In this document: positions 38,289 through 49,110 of the stretch, piece by piece
Position numbering within the stretch: the first letter of the stretch is position 1
Layout of the letters: each line of letters starts with the position of its first letter
Source of the DNA: Loxodes magnus
Taxonomy: Eukaryota > Ciliophora > Karyorelictea > Loxodida > Loxodidae
DNA length: 64,000 nucleotides
NCBI GenBank assembly: GCA_946699065.1
Contig: CAMPDV010000007.1
Span: forward strand, 992,001 to 1,056,000
Direction of reading: 5' to 3'
The notes under the pieces: generated by a model
The model's input: only the letters and a program-made list of their open reading frames with translations
Database searches by the model: none
What the model was told of the DNA's origin: nothing
Program-made: the position numbers and the translations under genes

Positions 38289-39608
38289 GTCTTAATTTTA
38301 ATCCTATTAAAACTTTTCTTAATGTCAAAATTAAGTTCTGCTTATTTTTCTTATAATGGAATAATTCTGAAAAAATTTAATTGATGTTAATAATCTTTTT
38401 AATTAGAATGCTATTTCAATCAATCAAACTATATCTAATGCCTTCATTAGTCATTTTTATTAAAATATTAGCAAAAACCTTTATTTCAAAACATTGAATA
38501 GAGTTATTGATTCTACTTTTTGTTTCTCTTCCGATACATAATTCATCCTACTTATTTCAACTTATTAAAATTCATTTTAATAAATATATATTTAGAAGAA
38601 CCTTCTATCGAATATATTTCGAACGGATAAAATAAAAATAAAAGAAATGAATAATTTATCAAAGGGAAGCTATGTTTAATTACCTTAAAAAGAATTAAAC
38701 AGTTTAATAGTTAATTTTTGAAGAATCTCATGTCATCATTAAGTTAAATTTGCATCTGTAAATAGACAATAACTTAACCTTTTATAACCTTGAAGATTAA
38801 TTCTCTAAAGACATAATAGTTTATATACTACCAAGAAGTAAATAAACTCTTATAAGCATTATTATATTTTTCTTTGGCTTTAATTGCATTGAGTATTTAA
38901 CTTTATTTAATTAGGATAGAGATGGTTTTATTTAAACTTGCTTAATGTAGTTTTGCAAATATAAATTTCGAATGGCACTATCAACTAGTAATTTGATAAT
39001 TAATATAAGAACCCTTTAAAAATATCTATTACATTGATTTCTTCTTTAACCACAAACTTTAAATATAATATTTTAGAATTTTACAAATTTAAACTTTTAA
39101 TGGGAGAGTAATAATACAATAATATTGCTTTGGGAATAATTTAAAAAGCTCTAGGGTAAATTCTTACTTCAATGACAGGGTATTTAATTATCTAACTCTA
39201 AGTAACTACATAGTAATCCAAAATTATATTATTCATAATTAATTCTTTGATATATAGTAAAAGCTTCATAGAATTTAGTTATTTGTTTACTTGGGTGTCA
39301 TCTATGGTATTATGAGCAAATTATATGCTTATAAGTATATTAAAGCATTATTTATATAAATCAATCAGTTAATTATAGTTTGGCTAGTTAGAAACTTGCT
39401 GTTTCTCTCACTAAAAGCAAAGTATTTAATTATGAAAATAGAATGATTCAGAAGAACTAGAAATGCTTAAATATCCTTTGATTTAAAGATTTGACTGATC
39501 TTTACTTTATACTTAGAGAAACGAATAAATATTTAATTAAGGTAAATATTCTTCATTAACCAGATTTTATAGATCGTTAAACTAAAAAACTATATAGTTA
39601 ATATAAAA
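38289..39608. other. AT-rich intergenic region
   Basis: About 1.3 kb without recognisable genes. It contains the promoter side of the VTT-domain gene. Confidence 0.5.
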
Positions 39609-40481
39609 ATGTAGTAATCAAATAAGGAATAAAGTGATTAGCAAATTTAGCAACCAAGTGAGAATTAAGAAAAATAAGAATTGTAAGAGGAGAATTCTTC
39701 AAACTGCGGATAGTGATGCTTTTTAATATCTTTTGTTTCTTTGCTCTTATACATAACTATTGACTATGAGCGTGTTGAGGCTGGTATAATTGACTTTTTA
39801 GAGTGAATCATGTCTTTTGAGATGTGATAATATTCTCTAATGTTTGGTACTTTTTATGCAATACTAACAATTTTACTGTTTCCTGTAGTTCTTTTGAATA
39901 TATTCTCAGGATATATTTTCAACAGTTCTTATGACTTTCCAATAAATGTCATATATGGAACTTTTGTAGTGTTTGTAAGTTTTAGCGTTGGATCAACAGT
40001 AGCTCACTTCCTTGCTAAATATAGTCTTAACGAGTGACTTAAAAAAAAAATGAAGAATTAGTGAAAGAGAATGCAAAAATTATCATATGCTATTAAGCAC
40101 AACTCACCCAAGATTATTATACTTCTAAGACTTAGTCCTGGCGTACCAGTCGGTTTACTTAACAATTTTGTAGGAAGTCTTGGAGTACCTTATCTTCATG
40201 ATTTTATAAGTTTCTTTGGAATGCTTCCAAAAATGATCGTGTACACCTACTTTGGCAGCTTCCTTCAATGTTTAACTAGCGATTGTTATGACAAACTTTC
40301 TGAGTAAGAATAATACTCCAGTTTCACATTCATTTTTCCTTTTGTAGCGGTTTTTATTCTAATAATTGTATTATACTTCATAAAAAGAGAGATCAATAAA
40401 ATAGAGCAATTAAGTGAACATTATACTCTATTGGAAGGAGCTAATAGATTACAATAAAATGTTCAAGAGATTTGAGCTTGA
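39609..40481 (+). CDS. VTT/DedA-domain membrane protein (TMEM41/TMEM64/TVP38-like)
   Basis: 288-290 residues in one exon. The N-terminus is a Gln-rich cytosolic tail (MQQSNKEQSDQQIQQPSENQ), followed by a helix (CFLISFVSLLLYITI). The VTT domain has FGTFYAILTILLFPVVLLNIF, SGYIFNSSYDFP, VSFSVGSTVAHFLAKY and the hallmark IILLRLSPGVPVGLLNNFVG. Then come GMLPKMIVYTYFGS and a last helix (FVAVFILIIVLYFIK) with a short coiled tail. Proteins of this family are lipid scramblases or membrane-trafficking factors of ER and Golgi. Two in-frame TGAs, at 40473 and 40479, close the gene; which one stops is unclear. Several internal Trp are TGA, for example LEWIMSFEMW. Confidence 0.85.
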
Positions 40482-41269
40482 AACATGAAACTTAAATTTA
40501 GCATTATAATTAATAATTAATCCCTTTATTTCCAAATAGCGCTAACTTCAACATTGCTAGTTTACTTAAATATTCATTCTTTATACTACCATCTACTCAC
40601 CATTCCCCAAGTTTTCCCTCATTTGCAATGTTAGATATCTATCTTATTACAGTGACTCTCATTTATTTTTCATATGCATTAGATAATTCACTTAATTTGT
40701 GAAAGCTTAATAGTGTATCTTAATAATTTTATTTATGATGTATGGAAACACTATTCTGCAATAATCGTCTAGCATAAAAATCTACTTTAAACATATATAG
40801 ACTATAGATCTCTTATATTTAATAATTGCTAGCTTATTAAATCATTTACCACTAAGATTTTATACAAATAATATAAATCAGAGCCTAACTAATAACTAAA
40901 CATTAAACTTCTTTCCCTTATACTATTAATGCTAAAATTAGATTTCTTTCTTTTAGCAAATTATATAGAGTTTAGTTAAAGTAGCAAAGAGGAAATAAGT
41001 AATAATACCTCTGTATATTCTCAAATTAATAGCAATAGGATGAAATAATGCATCTAGATCAGTATAATTGTAATTAACTAAACTAAGGTAAGCAGACTAT
41101 AGCATATCTATAAGAAATCTTTAATGACGCATATTAAGTTAAAAATAGCTGGTATAGGGAGAATAAGTATAGTTAAATAGGATTTTAAATTACCAAGCAA
41201 TGATTAATTTAATGAAATTAGATATATTAAAGTACAACTTTAAAAGTTAAAAATAATCTTTATTTTATA
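40482..41269. other. AT-rich intergenic region
   Basis: About 790 bp between two plus-strand genes. Nothing recognisable. Confidence 0.5.
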
Positions 41270-42955
41270 ATGGAAGATCAAGAAATAATTGCGAAGGAGT
41301 AAATAAAAGCTAAGTAGAAATATCTAAGAGAAGAGATTATTGACAAAGGATATAATGCTAAAAAGTTTGTTAAAATGTGCTCTGATTTTAAAGGACCTGA
41401 TGTGACTCAATATTCGTGAGAAGATATATAAAGCATTGTATACAGGTTCAAAGCAACCCATAAGCCTGGAGAGCCTGATAGTGAGGAAGAAGAAGATCAA
41501 GTAACTGAAGAACTTGAGCAACATGTTGTTGAGAAAAAAGAGCAGATAATAACTAATTTACAAAGTGAAAATTAGAATACTTAAGAAGAAAATAAAGAAG
41601 AGTAAAAAGAAAATCAGACATAAGAATAAGCTTCAAACTAGTAAACCGAAATATAAGAAGGCTAATAGAATGTTGTTATTGGGCAAATCGAATAAATAGA
41701 GTGTTAGCAGGCATAAAATACAGAGTTATCTCACGCTGAAAATATTTAAATATTTGTCACTAGGTATTTTTTTATATAGTTCTGAAATAAGACCAGGTGG
41801 ATTTTTTTATTCTGCTCAAGCAATGTTCAAAGTAGTGACCGAACCACTAAAATGGACTGTTGTGAGAAAATTCGGAGACTTCTAATGACTTCACACAACA
41901 TTATCAACATAATTTCCAAGTCACATCGTAATTTCATTAATTTAGATGCCTCCAGACATTCCTCAAAAAAATAGAGGTCGCTTTGAAAGTTAGTTTTTAG
42001 TTAAAAGAGCTAAATTCTTGGAAGTAAGTTATTATAGTAGCTATATTTAAACAATTTAGTTTCAGTAGAAGAGTTCAGAAAATCTTTCTTCACTGAAAGC
42101 TTTTTAAGAGAAACAGATGAAAAAATATGATCCTCAAGTAAAAAGACTATAGCTAAAAGTGTTAAAAAACCTGAAGCTTTAAGCTAATTAATTTCATCAG
42201 ATGGAAAGTTAACATTGGACTACAGTACAGATAATGATTTAAAAGCATTTGTATTAAATGAGTATTTAAATTTTAGTGAAAGACTGAGAAAACCACTTAA
42301 AGAAAGCATTAAAAAACTTAAAGTTTAGATGGAAGAATGTTCAAACTAAATGCTTATTATTGCTGACATGTGATCTAAACTTGAATAACTGGAGTTAAAA
42401 TATTCTAGCATCATTAATGAACATGAAAGTCTGTCTTATATGAGTCAATGTTGAAACAAAATGGCTCGTCATTAAGCGGATCAAGCAGAGATGCTCACAA
42501 ATAATTTAACATGCTTATTGAGTTTCTAGCATAGGTATGCGAATTCTTATAAAGAGCTGCTTAAGAAACGAGAAGCTGCTAATTAATAGTTCACAACTTA
42601 AAAAATCAAATTACAAGTCAAAATGGAAAAACTTTGGAACTAAAATGATGTTTCAAAGTGAGAGAGCATTATTAAAATTGATAAAGAGAGAGCGTTAAAA
42701 GATAAAGAATATGCATTCTCTATTATGCTACCGAAGGAAAATTCTACAGTAGAAATGCTAAAGAAAAAAGTTGGATATTTCAATTTTCAATTACAAAAAG
42801 AGCATGAAAGATTATACAAACTAAATTACTAAAAAGAAACTAAAATTTTTGCTGATTTTAGCAGATAAATGGTAGAGAGTCATTCAAACATGCACTCTCA
42901 TTGGGCAGACATGCTAATGTGCTACTCTCACATGCATACTATAAAAGTTAACTGA
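41270..42955 (+). CDS. Sorting nexin with PX and BAR-like domains
   Basis: 550 residues after removing introns of 16 nt (41764-41779) and 17 nt (42024-42040); the spliced length is exact. Order: an N-terminal helical module (about 15-65, YNAKKFVKMCSDFKGPDVTQ), an acidic Gln/Glu-rich linker, a PX domain (about 165-260) with FKVVTEPLKWTVVRKFGDFQ and RGRFESQFLVKRAKFLELYL, and a long helical C-terminal region fitting a BAR domain (LRKPLKESIKKLKVQMEECS to MVESHSNMHSHWADM). Such proteins bind phosphoinositides on endosomes and shape tubules. The PX ligand-pocket basic residues are only partly visible by eye. Trp codons are split between TGA and TGG, and the gene ends IKVN-TGA. Confidence 0.85.
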
Positions 42956-43245
42956 TTAATTAAATTTTTTTTCAACTTTAATAAGAATTAAATAATTTTT
43001 GGCGATTAAATAGAGTTAATAGAGCAGATCCTACCAACTTTTAACTCAATTATTCCTCCAAAAATATTTTTGTATTTAATTATACAAAAGTGGCATATTT
43101 TCTCATTTCACTTTTGATTAAAAATAGAAATTTATCATTTTAAGGGTTATTCAAATCAACATATACTTAAAAATTTATGAATTTAGTGATTTATAAACTA
43201 AATTACTTATTAACATTCAATTGATACTTAAAATAGCAAATTTAC
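42956..43245. other. Convergent spacer
   Basis: 290 bp between the convergent sorting nexin and NT-C2 genes; AT-rich, presumably 3' UTRs. Confidence 0.5.
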
Positions 43246-45896
43246 TCATAATTAGACTTAAACAGAGTCATTAACTTTTATCTCTTTTGTCTTTAATTTT
43301 TTAATCTAATCATGCAATTTTGCGTTCTCTTAATCAAGTTCATGAATTTCATTCAAATTTTCACATAAAGTTTGCTTACTTTGCACAAGCTACCCTTCCA
43401 AAAATTTAATTTAATTTTAATATTAGGAAAGCATCTGCTGCACTTCTGTCAATTTTCTTTCAAGATTCTCTTTTGAAAGTTCGGAAGTCGTTCATCCCAT
43501 TTTTGCTTCTGTGTATTAAATCTCCATCTTTGTATAATCCTTTTAAATTTGCTTTAATTGCTTGGATACTTACTAATTCTCCTCTTGTACCTTTTTAAGT
43601 GATTCATTAATTACTTCCAGTTCTTAAACATTCACTTATAACTAAGATATTTCTATATTAATAATATACCTTTTGAATTTTCTTTTTATTCGGAAATTTA
43701 ACTGTTAGATTACTAATTTTCTATCTCTCTCTTTTATAAGCTAATTATTTCCAAATTTAACTCCTACTCGATTAATTGTTTTGCAGAAAGAACATTTTCT
43801 AAAGCTTTAATTTCTTCTTTTAGTTTATTTATTTCTTCATTTTACTAGCTATTTTGCTTATTTTCAAGTTGGTGTTTTTCATTTTCCATATTTTTCATAA
43901 GTACTTAAATTTTTTCTTTCTGAACTTTTTCTTTTTCATACAATGCTTAAGTTTTTATAATCTATTGTTGGTACTCGCTTATTTGCTTGTTCAGCCACAT
44001 AAATTACTTCTCACTATCAAGGTCAATTTATAGTCTTATTTAAGCTTCTTTGAATTATTTTTCAATTAAATTATATTTATTTTAAAGTTAAGATAACTGC
44101 GCCTTAAGAGACGAAATAATATTCGTATTTACATTATTTTGCTCTTATGATTCCCCTTTTATTTTAGCATTTTCTACTTTAATCTCTTCAGCTTAGCTTT
44201 CTAAATTTATAATTTGAGTTCTCATTTCGCTTACTTCTTGCTTATATTTTTACTATAATTTGCTATTTTCAGACTCAAACTGTTGAAGTCTATTCTTCAA
44301 AGTTTAATTGTATTTTTCTATCTCTTAGCATTCATTTTATTTCAAACTCAGATTTCAGTTAATTTCTTTAAGTTTTACATCTAACTTTTCTTTTGAGATT
44401 TAAAGAAGATTATTTTTCTCCTTAAGGAAAGTTTCCTCTTATTTCAACTGCTAAACTTGGCCAATAAGTTCTTATTTAAAATGTAAGATTTATTGGGAGT
44501 CAGTTCAGATGATATTATCACTTTAGATCTAGAATTCTTCTAGCATTTTCTTTGATTTTGGACTAAATTACAAAGAGTTCTTATTACATGTTTCTGAAAA
44601 GTTAATTTTCTCACGATCACGGTCATTTGAGTTAGGTTATATCATTGACTATTATAGCTTCCTCTCCAAATCCTAAGTAATTGCTTTTATTTGAATCATT
44701 CCATCAAGATACTTTTCCTTTATTTTTTACTTCTTTTATGTCATTTTCTATAATTTAGTTTGAAGAGTTTCAATCTCAAGATGTAATATCTTAAGCTAAT
44801 CTTGGACTTAAGCATTTAACATAGTGCTCTCCTCAAGAGAATAACTTTTTGAAAAATCCTTTATATTTATCTATGATACTAAGTCCCGTGCTTTTTCTAG
44901 TTCTTATTACTAATTTAAAAAGCTAGAATTCTACAATTTTTCCTTAGGATTACTACCTTATTTGTTTTTTTCTATTGAGTCCTTATAAATTTTGTTTAAT
45001 TAGTTTTTAACAGTCAATAAGAGGTCCTATAACTCTTTTAAAGTTGAGGAAGTTGCACTCTTTTACTTTTAGACGTATAGCATTTATGCTTAAAAATTAG
45101 CAAGTTCCTAAGAATAATAGTCTCTCTCTTTGCGAATGCTAATTAGCTATGTAAGCATTTCTTCTGTACTGTTTTTGGCTTATACTTGTTATATTTTATT
45201 TTTGAGTTCATTGTTTTACTTCTCAAGCTAAAATATTTTCTCAGATTAATCACTCTTTTAGCTTGAGAAGACTTAAGCAAGATTAATTTCAGAAGGCTTA
45301 GAAAATTGAACTGTAGGCAAGCCTAGATCTTTCAATACATTTTCTGTAGCTCGTTATTATTCCACGTTTTCATCCCCATTAATAATAAATGCGCTTTCTA
45401 TTTCTTAGCCAGTGTTATCAGATATGGCACTAACTTTATCTAGCTCAGGATCATCAATAAAATATGGTGTTATAGATATCTCTATATAAGCCTAAGAATC
45501 CTAACATTTTTGAAGATCAAACTTTAAATGCTCAGTTCGTCTCTCCATATTTGCAAATTTACTCACATCAATATTCACAGTACCAACTACCTACTCACCA
45601 AGCTAATTGCGTGCTTTAATGACTAAAATAGAGTTTTTGCGTTAGAAAGAAGACTCTTTCTACTTCTTAAATAGAGTGTTCTTCATGAATAAAACTTCAT
45701 TAAACTTAGTCTCCCCAGTTTTAGGATTAGGTCTAAGTTCAGCTTTGGTAGAAATTACTTTATTCCTCATAGATCTACGTTCTCAGTAAACCTTAATAAA
45801 GCACTCATACCCTAGATTAATCTTTACAGTCTTGATTTTCATTTCAAACTAAAACACGAACCTTTTTGCTCCTATCCTTTTTATATACTTAGACAT
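43246..45896 (-). CDS. NT-C2 (EEIG1/EHBP1-type) domain plus long coiled coil
   Basis: 877 residues after removing one 17-nt intron (43653-43669). The first 150 residues fit the N-terminal C2 domain of EEIG1/EHBP1: FVFQFEMKIKTVKINL, GYECFIKVYWERRSM, TKFNEVLFMKNTLFKK, SILVIKARNQLGEQVVGTVN and AYIEISITPYF. From about residue 270 to the end the protein is almost continuous heptad coiled coil (for example ILHLEIETLQTKLQKM, NKLKEEIKALENVLSAKQ). Proteins of this type link membranes, Rab GTPases or centrosomal and basal-body structures. The family assignment rests on the strand order and the conserved FNE and AYIEI motifs. One Trp in the C2 domain (VYWERR) is TGA. Confidence 0.75.
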
Positions 45897-47040
45897 TTAA
45901 AGATTAAAAATGATATGAGGAAATAAATATTCTAATAATACTGTAAATAAACATTGTCTCATTAAATCGTTTAATTAAGTCACTAATTAAGCAAACAGTA
46001 CTTTGTTCATCAGTATAAATCTAGATCTTACTATCAATAGAGAAGAGGATAAGATAAATTTAATAAATAAGCATATGAATAAGTTAAGCTATTGAGTGGA
46101 TAAAATGAAATAAGAAGAAATTAAAATTGAGTTAAGAGTAGTAAAACGAAATGAAGGATACCAATATAAAAATATAAGAATGCTCTTACATATTGAATTA
46201 GATAACCTTATTTAACTAATTAAATGCTTATTGTGTAAGATTATTAGTTTATCATAAATTATATCAATTATAGTGTAATTATATAACTAGGATTGTATAA
46301 GAGATACTTTAATTTTATAAAAAGGGTCTTAATTTAATTTCTGTATTCGTATTTTTCTTTAAAGGAGTAATAAGCCTAAATTTCTAGAGTAGAATTATAT
46401 TTAAAATAAAAATTAGTTGTAATATAGTGAGGAATGATATGAAATGGCTTGATCTTAAATAGATAAAATAAATTAATTAATATTACTTCGATATAAACAT
46501 AAATCTTCTCCCTATAATAATAAATATTCAATTAGTCTACTTATATAAAAAAAATCACTTCTTTACTTAAATCTTTCCAATGTAATATCCCTTTATAAAT
46601 TAAGACTAGATAAATATCTAATTATACGATTGACATATTTTAAATAGCATCATTTGAAGATAATAATATCTTAGATTATTGGCTAATTGCATTTAGCTTC
46701 TAGTAAGAATAAATAAGTAAATAACCAAAAGATCTCTTAAATTGATTCCATATTTGTATCTTTAACTATAGACTGCGAACTTAGTTCTTCAAAATTAGTT
46801 AATCTGCATTATGATTTTCATTGGACAATATTTAAACTTATTTAAGCTTTACATAGATTATTTTCCCTTATTTCCATTTCACTTTCTACAAATATAAATA
46901 ATTTCTAAGTCAATATAAATTATTTTTATAAAGAAGGCAGCATTAGAGAATTACATATTTAATAAATAACGAGAAAGAGGAAAGCTAAATTAATAAAGTC
47001 TTTTAGATTAGAATAATTTGTAAGTTATTAACATCAACTA
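45897..47040. other. AT-rich intergenic region
   Basis: About 1.1 kb between two minus-strand genes, with no support for genes or RNAs. Confidence 0.5.
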
Positions 47041-48336
47041 TCATATCTTTTCATTAAAATTCCTTCCAGAAAAAATTATAGTTTCTTTTTTCTTCTCTTA
47101 TGAAATTTATCCATATCTGCTAATGTTTTGAAATATAGATTTATTATTATAAGGTCTAGGAGGATTTATAGTTAAAACGGACTTACAAGATTAAGGGTCG
47201 CTAAGTTCATAACTAGTCTCTAAGTTATTAAATGTTAAATTCAGATTCTTCTTGATGTTGTTTTTACTATCTGATTACTTGTCTTCTTGTTCACTTTTGA
47301 GGTTATTGCTGTACTTTATTTATGGTTAGTAGATTTGATTTTTACTTGATTTAGAACTTTCAGGTCTAATGCTCATAAAGAATGGTTTATCCTAAGCATT
47401 CACAACTTTTAAAGAATCTTCAAAATCTTTCTTATTTTTCCTTATTTTCTAAAATAAAATATTCTTAAATTCTTTTTCCTCTTAAAATTCAAATTGAAGC
47501 AACTAGTTAAAGAGCTACTAGAAATCTAGCTTTTTATTTTCTTCAAAATATACGATACTATACTCGATTTCTTGTTAAATATCTTCAATCCTTAGATTTT
47601 TAATTTCATCTAAATAGATTTTATAAGATAAAAAGTCTTAATTGCTTACTTATATTTGCTATACAGCGTTCTATTATTATTTTAATTTTTCTATCCTTTC
47701 ATTCATTTTGCTCACCTCGAGTTAGAATTACTAATTTAATATTTTAATTTAGCTTATTTATTGATTTTATATCTATTTTATTAATAAATTTGCTTCTCTT
47801 TTAATGTCGTTTTCGGTAGTTTGCTTAGATTATTCTAGTTTCTTCATTTTCTGTTGATAAACGTTTAATAGTTCTTAAATGGAACATATGTAAGCTTTTT
47901 AAAAATTTTAGGCTTAGGGTAAATAGATATTTTTTAGTTCAGAAGCAGCATCGTTAATGTGCTGTACTGTATGGTTTCAATGATTTTGTTAAGCACATCA
48001 TATACATAGCAGCGTTTCGTCATCAAAGCAATAACATTCAAATTTTTTGTCATGCTTTGGACATTTAAATTGTTTCTTTTTTTACTTCTTCTTAAGTTTC
48101 TCTTCTTTTTCTTGCTTCTATTATATCACCATTTCAATCAACTGGAAGTTCTTTTTTATATTCTTAAGTGATGTTAACTCCTTACAATTAGGACATTATT
48201 TCATGTTTTAGTTGACAGAGAATTTATCTATACATATATGACAGAAAGTATGTGCACAGTTTGTAAGAATATTAGGTATTCTTTCAGAATCATCATATTC
48301 ATTACCACATATACTACAAACACCTGCTTAATTCAT
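47041..48336 (-). CDS. TRIM-like RING/B-box/coiled-coil protein
   Basis: 431 residues, no intron needed. An N-terminal RING finger spans about residues 7-58 (CSICGNEYDDSERIP, NCAHTFCHICIDKF, CPNCKEL). A B-box follows at about 100-130 (FKCPKHDKKFECYCFDDE, LLCIWCAQQNHWNH), then a coiled coil (about 160-290). The C-terminal part is polar and unassigned; there is no PRY-SPRY. The RING-B-box-coiled-coil order predicts a ubiquitin E3 ligase. Two Trp in the B-box are TGA and the stop is also TGA after FNEKI. Similar proteins are abundant in ciliates. Confidence 0.85.
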
Positions 48337-49037
48337 TTTATAATATAAATTTTTATTAAAGGTTTAATTACATATTCTTAAAGAAAAATAACCTAGATAT
48401 AGATTTTAGTATTTTATACAATTATTTTTAAATATATTGCTAATAATTTTAATCTATTCCTATGCTTTTTTATAATTAAATTTTAAATTATTGCTTCTTT
48501 ATAAACATTTAGCGCTTTTTTCGCTTTTCTTCCTTATTTTAAATTTTTTTTTGTCTTGTAAATAAAGCCAGAAATTTATATATGCTCATAAATAAAAGAT
48601 TTTGTATTTTTTTATTTATTTCCATTTTCCAATATAATTTATCTCTTTTTTCATTTCGTTAAGTAAAAATTTTAGTTTATAAACTAAAATAAGAATTAAT
48701 TAGAAGTTATTCTAATCCTCTTTGTAATTAATTAACACCTATTAAGGTAAAACTTATTTTAAACCTTTTTAAATTGAATAATTAAATTTTATACTTAATC
48801 GTATAATTTTAGCTTTAAAACTAAGTTCTATTCTAATGCCTTATATGTTTAATGATAATACTTGAGGTTCCCTTTTAAATTAGTTTAATTATAAATTACT
48901 TTTCTATTTTATTTTTTATCTTTATAATAATGTGAATTTTTAGTAATGTTATAGCATATTTATTATTATTAAGATATCTTAAGATGTTTAGAACAAATAT
49001 TTTTAACAATTAAACTATTTATACATTCAAATCTAAG
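48337..49037. other. AT-rich intergenic region
   Basis: About 700 bp of T-rich sequence between the TRIM-like gene and the tRNA-like gene. Nothing recognised. Confidence 0.5.
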
Positions 49038-49110
49038 GCGGTTTTAGCGCATTCAGTAGCGCGTCAGTCTCATAATCCGAAGGTCGTGAGTTCGAACCTC
49101 GCAAACCTCA
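49038..49110 (+). tRNA. tRNA-Met(CAT)-like gene with stem mismatches
   Basis: A 73-nt cloverleaf: acceptor GCGGTTT/AAACCTC, D stem GCGC/GCGC, anticodon loop CTCATAA, variable AGGTC, T arm GTGAG-TTCGAAC-CTCGC, discriminator A, followed by TTTT as a Pol III terminator. The A and B boxes are recognisable and the core reads like an elongator tRNA-Met. The acceptor stem has a C-T mismatch at position 2-71 and the anticodon stem an A-C mismatch (29-41) besides the usual T-T. It may therefore be a slightly degenerate copy or tolerate the mismatches. No intron. Confidence 0.8.

Noticed and set aside
42020-42045. 14-nt intron in the sorting nexin
   Set aside because: Extending to the next AG gives 17 nt, restores the same frame and yields the better PX sequence FLELYLNNL.
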